From Stenotrophomonas sp. ATCM1_4 (lineage in GTDB: Bacteria > Pseudomonadota > Gammaproteobacteria > Xanthomonadales > Xanthomonadaceae): a stretch of 64,000 bases of DNA. Shown piece by piece: positions 46,871-55,644 of the stretch; within the stretch, counting starts at the first letter, position 1; every line of letters starts with the position of its first letter. Location: positions 2,032,773 through 2,096,772 of the forward strand of contig NZ_QPFB01000001.1 in NCBI RefSeq assembly GCF_004348115.1, in the 5' to 3' direction. The translations under genes and the position numbers were made by a program. Under the pieces are notes generated by a model. It did not search any database, had not been told where the DNA came from, and saw nothing but the letters and a program-made list of their open reading frames with translations.

Positions 46871-49783
46871 CTAGCCCGCCACAGCGCGCGGCAACACCGC
46901 TTCGCCCGGCGACGGATAGCCCAGCAGATACCCCTGTCCGAAGCTGCAGCCCAGCTCCAGCAGGGTCTGCAGCTGCCGGTCATTCTCCACGCCTTCGCCG
47001 ATGGTCTCGATGCCCAGCGTGCGGGCCAGCGACAGCACCCCCTCCACCAGCGCCATCGTGCTCTTGCCGGTCTCCGCATGCAGGCCGGCGACGAAACTGC
47101 GGTCCACCTTCAGCGCACTGATCGGGAACCGGTGCAGGTACGACAACGCCGAATACCCCGTGCCGAAGTCGTCCAGCTGCACCACCACGCCACGCTCGCG
47201 CAGCTGGTGCAGGGTCTGCAGGGTACGCGGCGCGTCGTCGAGCAGGGCCATCTCGGTGATCTCCACCCGCAGTCGCTCCGGGTCCGCACCCGCGGCATCC
47301 AGCAGGCCCAGCAGTCGCGAGGCGAACTCGACCGAACGGAAGTGCCGCGGCGACACGTTCACCGAGATATAGCCGGCCGCGCTGTTGGCCAGGTCGCCGA
47401 TCACGTGCTCGTAGATCTGCCAGTCCACCTGCTCGATCAGCCCGCTCTCCTCCCCCAGCTCCAGAAAGTCCCCGGGCGTGAGCAGGCCACGGCGCTCGTG
47501 CCGCCATCGCAGCAGCGCCTCGAAACCCACCACCTGGCCGCTCTGCAGGGAGACGATCGGCTGGTAGTACGGGATGAAATGCTGGTTCTTGATCGCCCGC
47601 CGCAGGTCGGCTTCCAGCTCCAGGCTGCGCACCGCCTCCTCGTGCATGGCTCCGTCGAACATCACGCAACGGTCCTGGCCCCGCAGCTTGGCCCGGTACA
47701 TCGCGGCATCGGCGTCACGCAGCAGGTCCGCGCCCGAGGTATAGCGTGGGTTCCACAAGGCGATGCCGATGCTGCCGGACGGGAACAGCTCGCGCCCATC
47801 GACCCACATCGGCGCTTCCAGCGCCTTGAGCAGCCGGCGGCCCAACTGCATCGCCGCATCGGCGCCACGCTCGCAGCTGACCAGCAACGCGAACTCGTCG
47901 CCTCCCAGCCGCGCCACCACGTCCTCGCCCCGTACCAGTCCAACCAGCCGCCGCGCCACCTCGACCAGCATCTGGTCGCCGGCGGCATGCCCGATGCTGT
48001 CGTTCACCCACTTGAAACGGTCCAGGTCCAGGAACAACAACGCGAAATGCTGGGCGATGCCCAGCTCGGCATTCTCGATGGCGCGTTCTAGGCGGTCCTG
48101 CAGGTGCAGGCGATTGGGCAGCCCGGTCAGCACGTCGTGCATGGCCAGGTGGGTCAAGCGCTGCTCGGCGCGCATGCGCTCGCCGATCTGGCCAAGCAGC
48201 TTCTGGTTGACCTCCCCCAGTTCACGGGTGCGTTCCATCACCCGTCGTTCCAGGTCCGCATGCGCCTGCATCAGGCGCTGCTGGTCGCGCTGCCGCGTCA
48301 GGCCGGCACCGATGGTGCGCGCCACGAACACCAGCAGGCGCTGGTCATCCAGCGTGAACACCGTCTCCGGGTCATAGCTCTGCACGGCGATGACACCCAC
48401 CGCCTCGTCGTCGCTGAACAAGGGAACCCCCAGCCAACAGTACGATTTGGCACCGAATTCGCTTACCGCGCCGGCGGCGAGCAGCGCATCGATATCCGCA
48501 CGCATGGCCAACACCGGCGCCCTTCGGCGCAGCGTGTACTCCGTCAGGCCGGCACTGAACGGCCGTGACGGGCGTTCGCGGTTGAAACGGTCGACCGAGT
48601 AGACGAACTCGATGCCGTCACCGCTGGCACTGACCATCGCCACGTAGAAATTGCTGGCATCCAGCAGCCCGCTGATGATCGCGTGCACCTGCGCAAGGAA
48701 CGCGTCCTGGCAAAGCCCGCCCATCGCCAGTTCGGAAATATTGAACAGCGCGGCCTGCAACTGCTCCGCGCGCCGGCGCTCGACGATCTCCTCCTGCAGG
48801 TGGACGTTGATGCGCTCCAGCTCCTGGGTGCGCTGCTGCACGCGCTCCTCCAGCTGCATGTGCGTCTGGTGGCGGTCCATCGTGGTCAGGATCTGCTTGG
48901 CCACGAAGTCCAGCAGCGCGCGTTCCTCCTCGCCGTAGCTGTCCTCGCCCACGTAGCTCTGCACCACGATCGCGCCGCAGACGCGGTTGTCACGCCACAT
49001 CGGCACGCCCAGCCAGTCCAGGCTCTCCGCGCCCTCGCTGGTATCCGGCGGATACTCCAGGAAGCGGTGCAGCTCCCGCGACGGCCCGCTCATCACCCGG
49101 CCATGGCGCAGCACCGCGAAGGTCAGGCTGCCGGGCATCTCGTCATGGTGGTAGCTGCGCCCCGCCTCGGGCACGAAGTCGTCCTGCGTATCAACGTAGA
49201 ACAGGAACTTCAGGCTCTCCTGGCGCTCGTCGCACTCGACGATGTAGCAGTTCTCCGCGTACATCAGCGAACACAGGATGCGGTGGAAATAGCCCAGCAT
49301 CTCCGACATCGCCAGGTCCGCGCCGGCCAGGTCGGCGATCTCGAACAGCGCCCGCTGCAACTGGCGCGCCCGCTGCAGCTGCTTGATCTCCACGTGCTGG
49401 CGCATCGAATCGATGGCGCAGCCGATCAACACCCGCGCCGTACCCTGCCATGCCTGGCACTGGTGCGGCGCCAAGGCGCCGGCCGCATCGATCACCGCCG
49501 CCAGCCGCACCCCGCTGGCATGCTCCCAGGCGAAGCAGCGCTGCGCGGGGCCATTGTCGCCGGCCGGCGCATCGGCAAGGGCACGCCTGGCCCGCTGCAG
49601 CGCCACCGCTGCATCCACGGGCAGCACACAGCTCCCTTCGCCGAGCACGTCGTCGCGCCAGGCCACCGCAACGGCAGTCCCGGCAGGCAGCAGTCCCTGC
49701 AGCGTCGCCACGACCTTTTCCAGCGGCGTCTGGCTGGTGGCCTGTGCCGATTCGGTACGCGTTTCCAACTCGCTGTACGTCAT
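46871..49783 (-). CDS. GAF-GAF-GGDEF-EAL cyclic-di-GMP protein
   Basis: A 970-residue cytoplasmic signalling protein. Two GAF sensor domains (about residues 146-300 and 346-490) are joined by coiled coils (QLEERVQQRTQELERINVHL). A GGDEF domain follows (about 535-700, intact RLGGDEF near 626). It has an RxxD inhibitory site five residues before it (RGEDVVARL). An EAL domain ends the protein (about 715-960, EALLRW near 755, NVSPRHF, EITE, DDFGTGYSAL, KVDRSF and EGVEN all kept). Both diguanylate cyclase and phosphodiesterase activities look possible, with the cyclase subject to product inhibition. The ATG at 49783 (MTYSELETR) is chosen over an upstream one. It is divergent from the sigma-factor gene. 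The signal sensed is unknown. Confidence 0.92.
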   Translation of the reverse strand: MTYSELETRTESAQATSQTPLEKVVATLQGLLPAGTAVAVAWRDDVLGEGSCVLPVDAAVALQRARRALADAPAGDNGPAQRCFAWEHASGVRLAAVIDAAGALAPHQCQAWQGTARVLIGCAIDSMRQHVEIKQLQRARQLQRALFEIADLAGADLAMSEMLGYFHRILCSLMYAENCYIVECDERQESLKFLFYVDTQDDFVPEAGRSYHHDEMPGSLTFAVLRHGRVMSGPSRELHRFLEYPPDTSEGAESLDWLGVPMWRDNRVCGAIVVQSYVGEDSYGEEERALLDFVAKQILTTMDRHQTHMQLEERVQQRTQELERINVHLQEEIVERRRAEQLQAALFNISELAMGGLCQDAFLAQVHAIISGLLDASNFYVAMVSASGDGIEFVYSVDRFNRERPSRPFSAGLTEYTLRRRAPVLAMRADIDALLAAGAVSEFGAKSYCWLGVPLFSDDEAVGVIAVQSYDPETVFTLDDQRLLVFVARTIGAGLTRQRDQQRLMQAHADLERRVMERTRELGEVNQKLLGQIGERMRAEQRLTHLAMHDVLTGLPNRLHLQDRLERAIENAELGIAQHFALLFLDLDRFKWVNDSIGHAAGDQMLVEVARRLVGLVRGEDVVARLGGDEFALLVSCERGADAAMQLGRRLLKALEAPMWVDGRELFPSGSIGIALWNPRYTSGADLLRDADAAMYRAKLRGQDRCVMFDGAMHEEAVRSLELEADLRRAIKNQHFIPYYQPIVSLQSGQVVGFEALLRWRHERRGLLTPGDFLELGEESGLIEQVDWQIYEHVIGDLANSAAGYISVNVSPRHFRSVEFASRLLGLLDAAGADPERLRVEITEMALLDDAPRTLQTLHQLRERGVVVQLDDFGTGYSALSYLHRFPISALKVDRSFVAGLHAETGKSTMALVEGVLSLARTLGIETIGEGVENDRQLQTLLELGCSFGQGYLLGYPSPGEAVLPRAVAG

Positions 49784-49875
49784 GTATTCCGTCTCTCTGG
49801 GCCCCGGTTCCCCCGAAGCTCCCCCCGTCAACCAGCATACCGTCCCGGCCGGGTTCAAACCTGCAAATATTTCGC

Positions 49876-49889
49876 TTCACAATCGTGAA
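49876..49889. promoter_or_regulatory. Palindrome between the divergent c-di-GMP and sigma-factor genes
   Basis: TTCAC-N4-GTGAA is an exact inverted repeat in the 139-base divergent gap, in a locally AT-rich patch. It may be an operator for either gene; support is positional only. Confidence 0.35.
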
Positions 49890-49922
49890 CAGGCCGCGAT
49901 CCACCGGCCTTGCCGACTAGGC

Positions 49923-50510
49923 ATGCTCCACCGCAACACTTACGCTTCCCGCGTGGATACCGCCGTTCAATCCCCTTCCGACGAAACGCTGATGCTCGCC
50001 TACGCCGACGGCGACGGCGACGCATTCGCCGAACTGTATGCGCGCCACCGGGCGCGGCTGTTCCATTACCTGCTCGGACAGTTGCGCGACCGCTCGCTGG
50101 CCGAGGAGCTGTTCCAGGACGTGTGGCAGAAGATGATCCATGCCCGCAACGGCTGGCGGCCCGACGCGGCCTTCGCCACCTGGCTGTTCCGCATCGCGCA
50201 CAACCGCTTGAACGACCACTGGCGCGCTGCACGCCACCGCCCGGTGGCCCCGGACGACGCCGATGAGCGCACCGCGCGCCTGGCCGACACCTGCACCCCT
50301 GAACTGCTGGCGGACGAACAGGCCCAGCGGCTCGAACTGCGCCAGGCCTTGGCCGAACTGCCACCGGAGCAACAGGAGGTCGTGATCCTGCGCCTGGAGC
50401 AGGAATTGAGCCTGGAGGAGATCGGGCAGATCACCGGCGTGGGCCGGGAAACCGTCAAGTCGCGGCTGCGCTATGCGATGGACAAGCTGCGCGCGAGGTT
50501 GAGCCAATGA
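49923..50510 (+). CDS. ECF-type RNA polymerase sigma factor
   Basis: A 195-residue sigma-70 family factor of the extracytoplasmic-function type. Region 2 (about residues 33-100) contains FAELYARHRARLFHYLLGQL, SLAEELFQDVWQKMIHAR and FATWLFRIAHNRLNDHWR. Region 4 (about 135-190) contains ALAELPPEQQEVVILRLEQE, with the recognition helix in LEEIGQITGVGRETVKSRLR. It starts either at the ATG at 49923 or the GTG at 49953; the ATG is used here, although the conserved part begins after the GTG. The stop overlaps the next gene (ATGA, 50507-50510), a single-pass membrane protein that is probably its anti-sigma factor. Confidence 0.9.
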   Translation: MLHRNTYASRVDTAVQSPSDETLMLAYADGDGDAFAELYARHRARLFHYLLGQLRDRSLAEELFQDVWQKMIHARNGWRPDAAFATWLFRIAHNRLNDHWRAARHRPVAPDDADERTARLADTCTPELLADEQAQRLELRQALAELPPEQQEVVILRLEQELSLEEIGQITGVGRETVKSRLRYAMDKLRARLSQ

Positions 50511-51478
50511 ACACGTCTGACCTGCTCAGCGCTGAAGAACGCGAACTGGCCCGGCTGCTCGGTCGTCCGGGCCCGGCCGCTGGCCCCAGCCCAGGCCTGG
50601 ACGCCGCCGTCCTGGCGATGGCGCGTGCACCGGCAGCCCCGGCCGCAGAGACCCCGCCGGCGGCGGCACCGGTCGCCGCCCCGCTGCCTGTCCGTCCCCG
50701 GACCACCGGCTGGGGACGACGTCGCCGCGTCGTGTCCTCGCTGGTGGCGGTCGCCTCGCTGGTCCTGGTGGTTGGCCTTGCCTGGCAGTTGCGCCCGCTT
50801 CCGCCCCAGCCCGGCATGGCCCTGCCCGCCGCCACGGAATCTCAGGCGGCGCCGGCTGATGCCCCCACCGCCGAGGCTCCCCCGCTGCAGCAGTCGGCCG
50901 ATGCCGCCGCCAACCAGGCGACGCTGCCCGCCACAGGCATGGCCGAAACCGAGCCTGTGCCCCCGCCCCCGCCGGCTCCTGCACGGGCCCGGGCCCAGGC
51001 TGCGCCTGCCGCGGCCGCTCCCGTCGCTGAGCCGGCCGCCGCGGAAGTCATCGCCCCACCGGCGGCCTACAGCACCGCCATCCTCCCGCCCGCTCCCCCA
51101 GCGCCTCCGGCGCCCGCGCCGGCAGCCATCAGCGCCCCGGTCGAACAGCAGGCCGATGCGTTCCCGGCCGCCGACGCGGGCGCTGACCGCGCGTCGGTCC
51201 CGCAACGGCCGCAAACGCCACGTCCCGTCATGTCCGCCCCCATCCCACATGCCGGTGCCAAGGCCACCGCCAAGGCAGTCGAAGCCCGCAGGGAACAGGC
51301 GCAGGCGGCCGACATCGAGGCTGACGGTGGCCTGTCGCGGCACCAGTGGCTAAAGCGCATCCGCGAACGCCGCGACAACGGTGACCTCGACGGCGCCCGC
51401 GCCAGCCTGCGCCAGTTCGTCCAGGACTACCCCGAGGCGCGCGTGCCGCGTGACCTGCGCCCGTTGCTGGAACCGTGA
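50507..51478 (+). CDS. Putative anti-sigma factor, single-pass membrane protein
   Basis: A 323-residue protein with a short N-terminal cytoplasmic region (STSDLLSAEERELARLL type helix), a transmembrane segment near residues 75-95 (VVSSLVAVASLVLVVGLAW), and a long Ala/Pro-rich periplasmic part (about 100-240). A folded C-terminal segment (about 270-323) contains HQWLKRIRERRDNGDLDGAR and PEARVPRDLRPLLEP. The coupling to the sigma-factor gene and the topology fit an anti-sigma factor, but no zinc-binding HxxxCxxC motif is seen, so the call rests on context. The C-terminal block looks like a short helical repeat of the kind used in protein contacts. Confidence 0.7.
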   Translation: MNTSDLLSAEERELARLLGRPGPAAGPSPGLDAAVLAMARAPAAPAAETPPAAAPVAAPLPVRPRTTGWGRRRRVVSSLVAVASLVLVVGLAWQLRPLPPQPGMALPAATESQAAPADAPTAEAPPLQQSADAAANQATLPATGMAETEPVPPPPPAPARARAQAAPAAAAPVAEPAAAEVIAPPAAYSTAILPPAPPAPPAPAPAAISAPVEQQADAFPAADAGADRASVPQRPQTPRPVMSAPIPHAGAKATAKAVEARREQAQAADIEADGGLSRHQWLKRIRERRDNGDLDGARASLRQFVQDYPEARVPRDLRPLLEP

Positions 51479-51511
51479 GCACAACGCACGGCTGCTGCGG
51501 CAGCCACTAGA

Positions 51512-52117
51512 ATGGCGGCGATGCTCGACACCCTTGCCGCACCGGCCAGCCACGCGCTGGAAATCAAGCACAGCCGCTTCCTCGCCCAGGCCTGCCCGAT
51601 CAACAGCGCCGCCGAGGCGCTGGCGTTCTTCGATGCTGTTTCCACGCCGGATGCCACGCACAATTGCTGGGCCTACCGCTACGGCAACGAGTACCGCTCC
51701 AGTGACGATGGCGAACCCGCCGGCACCGCCGGGCGGCCGATCCTGGCCGCCATCGATGGCCAGGGCTACGACCGCGTCGCGGTGGTCGTCACCCGCTGGT
51801 ACGGCGGCATCAAGCTGGGGGCTGGCGGGCTGGTGCGTGCGTACGGCGGCACCGCCGCCGAATGCCTGCGGCTGGCCACGCGCAGCCCGCTGGTGCCGAT
51901 GACCGAGCGCATCCTGCAATGTGGCTTCGAGGACATGGGCATCGTGCATACCCTGCTGGGCAGCGCCGGTGCCGAGAAGCTGGACGAACAATTCCTGGCC
52001 GAGGGGCTGCGCCTGCACGTGCGCCTGCCGGCCGACCGCATCGATGCCCTGGCCATCCGCCTGCGCGATGCCACCCGTGATCGCCTGCGCCTGAGCGAGC
52101 CTGCACACCATGACTGA
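51512..52117 (+). CDS. yigZ: YigZ/IMPACT family protein
   Basis: A 201-residue protein of the UPF0029 (YigZ/IMPACT) family. The signature DDGEPAGTAGRPIL and VVTRWYGGIKLGAGGLVRAY are present, as is HNCWAYRYG. The N-terminal domain has an ribosomal-S5-like fold; the smaller C-terminal domain (from about residue 140) is the DUF1949 part. Family members are suggested to affect translation, but no activity is established. The start at 51512 is used (the ATG at 51521 is the alternative). Its end overlaps the following ABC exporter gene by 8 bases, so they are coupled. Confidence 0.9.
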   Translation: MAAMLDTLAAPASHALEIKHSRFLAQACPINSAAEALAFFDAVSTPDATHNCWAYRYGNEYRSSDDGEPAGTAGRPILAAIDGQGYDRVAVVVTRWYGGIKLGAGGLVRAYGGTAAECLRLATRSPLVPMTERILQCGFEDMGIVHTLLGSAGAEKLDEQFLAEGLRLHVRLPADRIDALAIRLRDATRDRLRLSEPAHHD

Positions 52118-53882
52118 AGCCCCCCCGTCGCCGCGCGAGCCGCGCCTGAAGAAACTCGGCAGCCTGAAAACCCTGTGGCCATTCGTGCGTCGGCATGGCG
52201 CGCTGTTCAGCGCATGGCTGCTGGCGCTGGCCGTCTCCTCTGCGGCCACGCTGAGCCTGCCGATGGCGGTCAAGCAGATGATCGACACCGGTTTCTCCGG
52301 CGGCGGCAGCGAGATCAACCGCGCCTTCGGCCTGCTCTTGATCGTGGCGATCGTGCTCGCCCTGGCCACCGCAGCGCGCTTCTTCTTCGTTTCCCTGCTG
52401 GGCGAGAAGGTGGTGGCCGACCTGCGTGGACAGCTGTACGCGCACCTGATCGGGCTGGACGCCGGTTTCCATGACCGCACCCGCAGCGGCGAGCTGGTCT
52501 CGCGCCTGTCCGCCGACAGCGAGCTGCTGCGCAGCGTGATCGGCTCGACCATGTCGGTGGCGCTGCGCAGCACCGTCACCGTGGTCGGCAGCATGGTCAT
52601 GCTGTTCGTGACCAGCCCGCATCTGGCGCTGTACTCGCTGATCGGCATCCCGCTGGCGGTGCTGCCGATCGTGCTCGGCGCGCGCCAGTTGCAGAAGATC
52701 TCACGCGCCAGCCAGGACCGCGTGGCCGACGCCAACACTCTGGCCGCCGAGACACTCGGCGCGGTGCGAACGGTACAGGCGCATGCACGTGAACCGTACG
52801 AACGTGGCCGGTTTGAAGACGCACTGAAGGTATCGGTGGCCACCGCGCGGCGTCGCATCGGCACTCAATCCTTCGTCACGGCCATCGCGATCATGCTGGT
52901 GTTCGGCGCCATCGTGGCGGTGCTGTGGTCCGGCGCGCACGATGTGGTCGATGGCCAGATGAGTGCCGGCACGCTGGGGCAGTTCGTGCTGTATGCGCTG
53001 ATCGGCGGCGGCTCGGTCGGCGCGCTGGCCGAGGTCTGGAATGAGCTGCAGCGTGCCGCCGGTGGCATGGGCCGCATTGGCGAGCTGCTGGTGGAAACCC
53101 CGCGCATCACTGCGCCGGCGCAACCCGTGCCGCTGCCTGCGCCGGTCCGTGGCCAGATCCGCTTCGAGCAGGTCGCCTTCCACTACCCGCAGCGGCCTGA
53201 CCAGCCCGCCCTGGACGACTTCACCCTGACCGTTGCCCCCGGCGAGACGGTGGCCCTGGTCGGCCCTTCCGGGGCCGGCAAGAGCACCGTGCTGTCGCTG
53301 CTGCTGCGTTTCCACGACCCGGACGCCGGCGCGGTGTACCTGGATGACATCGACCTGCGCCAGCTCGACCCGGCCCAACTGCGCCAGAGCATCGCACTGG
53401 TGCCGCAGCAGCCGGCCCTGTTCGCCGCCAGCGCCGCCGACAACATCCGCTACGGCCGTTTGGATGCCACCGACGAGGAACTGCGCGCCGCCGCCCGTTC
53501 GGCCGAGGCCGACGACTTCCTCAGCCAGTTGCCGCAGGGCTATGACAGTGACCTGGGCGAGCGTGGCGCGCGCCTGTCCGGCGGCCAGCAGCAACGCATC
53601 GCCATTGCCCGTGCCCTGCTCAAGGACGCCCCGGTGCTGCTGCTGGACGAAGCCACCAGCGCATTGGATGCCCAAAGCGAGCGCGCGGTGCAGCAGGCGC
53701 TGGAGCGGCTGATGGCCGGCCGCACCACGCTGGTCATCGCGCACCGCCTGGCCACCGTGCTCAAGGCCGACCGCATCGTGGTGATGGACCACGGCCGCAT
53801 CGTCGCCCAGGGCACGCATGCCGAGCTGCTGGCCCAGGATGGGCTGTACGCCGAGCTGGCCCGGCTGCAGTTCATCGATTGA
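52110..53882 (+). CDS. ABC exporter, fused transmembrane and ATPase domains (MsbA-like)
   Basis: A 590-residue half-transporter that should work as a homodimer. The N-terminal six-helix domain (about residues 25-310) is followed by the nucleotide-binding domain (about 345-590), with Walker A GPSGAGKSTVLSLLLRF, Q-loop region LVPQQPALF, signature LSGGQQQRIAIARALL and Walker B VLLLDEATSALD. It resembles the lipid and multidrug exporter group that includes MsbA, but no specific substrate can be named. The ATG at 52110 lies inside the end of yigZ. The next gene, for a 66-residue protein, follows 90 bases downstream with its own strong Shine-Dalgarno. Confidence 0.88.
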   Translation: MTEAPPSPREPRLKKLGSLKTLWPFVRRHGALFSAWLLALAVSSAATLSLPMAVKQMIDTGFSGGGSEINRAFGLLLIVAIVLALATAARFFFVSLLGEKVVADLRGQLYAHLIGLDAGFHDRTRSGELVSRLSADSELLRSVIGSTMSVALRSTVTVVGSMVMLFVTSPHLALYSLIGIPLAVLPIVLGARQLQKISRASQDRVADANTLAAETLGAVRTVQAHAREPYERGRFEDALKVSVATARRRIGTQSFVTAIAIMLVFGAIVAVLWSGAHDVVDGQMSAGTLGQFVLYALIGGGSVGALAEVWNELQRAAGGMGRIGELLVETPRITAPAQPVPLPAPVRGQIRFEQVAFHYPQRPDQPALDDFTLTVAPGETVALVGPSGAGKSTVLSLLLRFHDPDAGAVYLDDIDLRQLDPAQLRQSIALVPQQPALFAASAADNIRYGRLDATDEELRAAARSAEADDFLSQLPQGYDSDLGERGARLSGGQQQRIAIARALLKDAPVLLLDEATSALDAQSERAVQQALERLMAGRTTLVIAHRLATVLKADRIVVMDHGRIVAQGTHAELLAQDGLYAELARLQFID

Positions 53883-53972
53883 CCACGTCCGGGTAACGCC
53901 CGCATAACGCTGCAAGGGGCAAGCTGCCCCGGCAGTGCACGCGCACCGCATCGTGCGGACAGGAGGTGAGCC

Positions 53973-54173
53973 ATGGCGTTTCGACAGTTCCCTGCCACCA
54001 GTGAAGAGGGCGAAAGCTGGGTCGTGATCGAGTTCAAGGACGAAGACGGCGGCGCGGCGCATTCCATCCGCTACGAGCTGTCCGACGGGCGCCCGCTGAT
54101 ACGCGAGGGCAGCCGCCTTTTCACCTCCGACGGCGAGGTCCGACTGTCCTTGAACCAGTCGTATCGCGCCTGA
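53973..54173 (+). CDS. Small 66-residue protein of unknown function
   Basis: A short, mostly hydrophilic protein (MAFRQFPATSEEGESWVVIE...) with alternating strands (WVVIEFKDEDGG, SIRYELSDGRPLI, LFTSDGEVRLSL) that suggest a small beta-rich domain. No signal peptide and no recognised family. The strongest evidence for translation is a near-consensus Shine-Dalgarno, AGGAGGTGA (53961-53969), four bases before the ATG. Codon use is like the neighbours. It may be cytoplasmic and nucleic-acid-related, but that is not supported. Confidence 0.65.
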   Translation: MAFRQFPATSEEGESWVVIEFKDEDGGAAHSIRYELSDGRPLIREGSRLFTSDGEVRLSLNQSYRA

Positions 54174-54262
54174 GCCTGAATGCGCTTTGCCGATATCGCC
54201 TTGAACTGGTCAATATTTAGGCAACCGTCTTGACAGCCTTGTGCCCCAAGGGCTGCCGGCGA

Positions 54263-54308
54263 TTATCCACATGGTTGTGAACATTTCATCCACACCCCCT
54301 GTGGATTA
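54263..54308. promoter_or_regulatory. Cluster of three DnaA-box-like sites
   Basis: TTATCCACA (54263-54271) matches the DnaA-box consensus exactly; TCATCCACA (54286-54294) and TGTGGATTA (54300-54308, opposite strand) each differ at one base. Three sites in 46 bases outside oriC suggest a DnaA-binding locus, or chance clustering in a short AT-rich patch. Confidence 0.45.
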
Positions 54309-54339
54309 GTACAGAACCGTCTCACCGCCTGCGACCACT

Positions 54340-54364
54340 GCAGGAGCCGCCTCGGCCACGAAGC
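54340..54364 (+). repeat. Degenerate REP palindrome
   Basis: GCAGGAGCC...CCACGAAGC resembles the 25-base REP element with about five mismatches, and lies in the non-coding stretch downstream of tyrA. Confidence 0.4.
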
Positions 54365-54479
54365 AGGGAGTGCTTGACGTACGCAAACCCCTCCGTCCCA
54401 GGCACGCCCTCACCCCTTGGCGCCAATCGATGGGACGGCCGGAGAGGAACAACGCTTCGACATCCATGCAGGACCCGGC

Positions 54480-54498
54480 GCGGGGATGGCATCCCCGC
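54480..54498 (-). terminator. Hairpin downstream of tyrA
   Basis: A perfect 8-bp stem (GCGGGGAT / ATCCCCGC) with a 3-base loop lies 18 bases past the minus-strand tyrA stop. There is no T-run, so it is a weak candidate. Confidence 0.45.
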
Positions 54499-54516
54499 CC
54501 AGGCATCCTCGTCCGC

Positions 54517-55644
54517 CTAGCGCCCCAGCACACGGCCAATGCCGCTGCTGTCGATCTCCGCCGACACCGCGGCCAGCACCTCGGGCGCATAGGCCTGCAC
54601 GAACCCCATCCGGAAGTGCACCTCGCCTGCCGGCGTACGCGAGGAGTGGATCGAGGCCAGGCTGATCCCGTGCCGCTCGAACACGTGCAGCAGTTCGCGC
54701 AATGAACCGGCGCGATCCTCCGGCAGGTGCACGCTCATTGCCCGCTGATCGGTCAGATCCGCCAGCAGGTAGCCGAGCCGTTCGAAGCTGTAGTTGCCAT
54801 CACGCAACGTCTGCTCGCCGACCGCTTCGCGGTTGACGTCCAGGAACTGCTTCCGGAACGCGGCACGCGCCTGTTCGCTACCTTCGGCCAGCAGGCCGCG
54901 CAGCTGCTGCAGCTGCTGCAGCAGGTGATCCAGCACCTCGCCGGCATGCGGGTTGCCGAACTGGATGTCTTCATAGATCGCTGGGTTCAACGACAGGATC
55001 CGCGAGATCACCGTCGCATCCAGCTCGAACGCAGCCGAGCGGTACGGCATCAATTCCTGCAATGAGCCCAGCATCGGCGCGTACTCGCGCAGCACGCCGA
55101 CCTGCGCCAGGTGGGTGGCATGCACCATTGCCTGCACCAGCGCCATTACCCGGTCATGGTGTTCGGCCGTGCCACGTACGCATTCGGCCTGCAGCGCCAT
55201 GCACAGCGCATCCAGCCAGGCCTGCCAGCGTGCATCCAGCCGCGCCTCGCAGACCACCATCACCCTGCCCTTCAGGGTGGGAGCCTTGGGGGGCGCCGTC
55301 ATCGGATGCAGCCCGGCCACCGAGGCCTGCGACTCCAGCATCGCCGCGACCGGCCCGGCCTTGATCGAGGTGACGTCCAGCCACAGCCGGCCACGTTCGC
55401 GTCCGGCCGATTGCTGCACGTACTGGCGGATCAGCGCCGGAGTCTGCCGGATCGGCGCGGAGAACAGCAGCACGTCGGCGCGTTCCAGCAACTGCTCCGG
55501 CGTCTGCGACGAGGCATCCACCGGATCGTGCCCGATGACTTCCAGGCCCATCCGGGTCTGGAAGAACGTGCGCAGCCAACGACCATAGGCGCCACCACTC
55601 CCGACGATGCCGATCACCGGCATCGCCGTCGCGTCCTGCGTCAC
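54517..55644 (-). CDS. tyrA: Prephenate dehydrogenase with a C-terminal ACT domain
   Basis: A 375-residue enzyme that makes 4-hydroxyphenylpyruvate from prephenate with NAD(P), the last specific step before tyrosine transamination. The Rossmann motif GIVGSGGAYGRWLRTFF is at the N-terminus, with the conserved catalytic HPM (GLHPMTAPPKAPT) near residue 112 and a second helical domain. The last ~80 residues (from AMSVHLPEDRAGSLRELLHV) form an ACT domain, expected to confer tyrosine feedback. It lacks the chorismate mutase part of E. coli TyrA. The first codon is GTG (55644), overlapping the pdxY stop (GTGA), so the two genes are coupled. Confidence 0.92.
   Translation of the reverse strand: MTQDATAMPVIGIVGSGGAYGRWLRTFFQTRMGLEVIGHDPVDASSQTPEQLLERADVLLFSAPIRQTPALIRQYVQQSAGRERGRLWLDVTSIKAGPVAAMLESQASVAGLHPMTAPPKAPTLKGRVMVVCEARLDARWQAWLDALCMALQAECVRGTAEHHDRVMALVQAMVHATHLAQVGVLREYAPMLGSLQELMPYRSAAFELDATVISRILSLNPAIYEDIQFGNPHAGEVLDHLLQQLQQLRGLLAEGSEQARAAFRKQFLDVNREAVGEQTLRDGNYSFERLGYLLADLTDQRAMSVHLPEDRAGSLRELLHVFERHGISLASIHSSRTPAGEVHFRMGFVQAYAPEVLAAVSAEIDSSGIGRVLGR

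Larger units (their letters stand above)
54174..54516. other. 343-base non-coding stretch with DnaA-box-like sites and a REP remnant
   Basis: No gene is apparent. From left to right it holds: an AT-rich patch (54200-54220); three DnaA-box-like sequences (54263-54308); a degenerate REP element (54340-54364); and a hairpin (GCGGGGAT / ATCCCCGC, 54480-54498) that may end the tyrA transcript. Confidence 0.6.
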
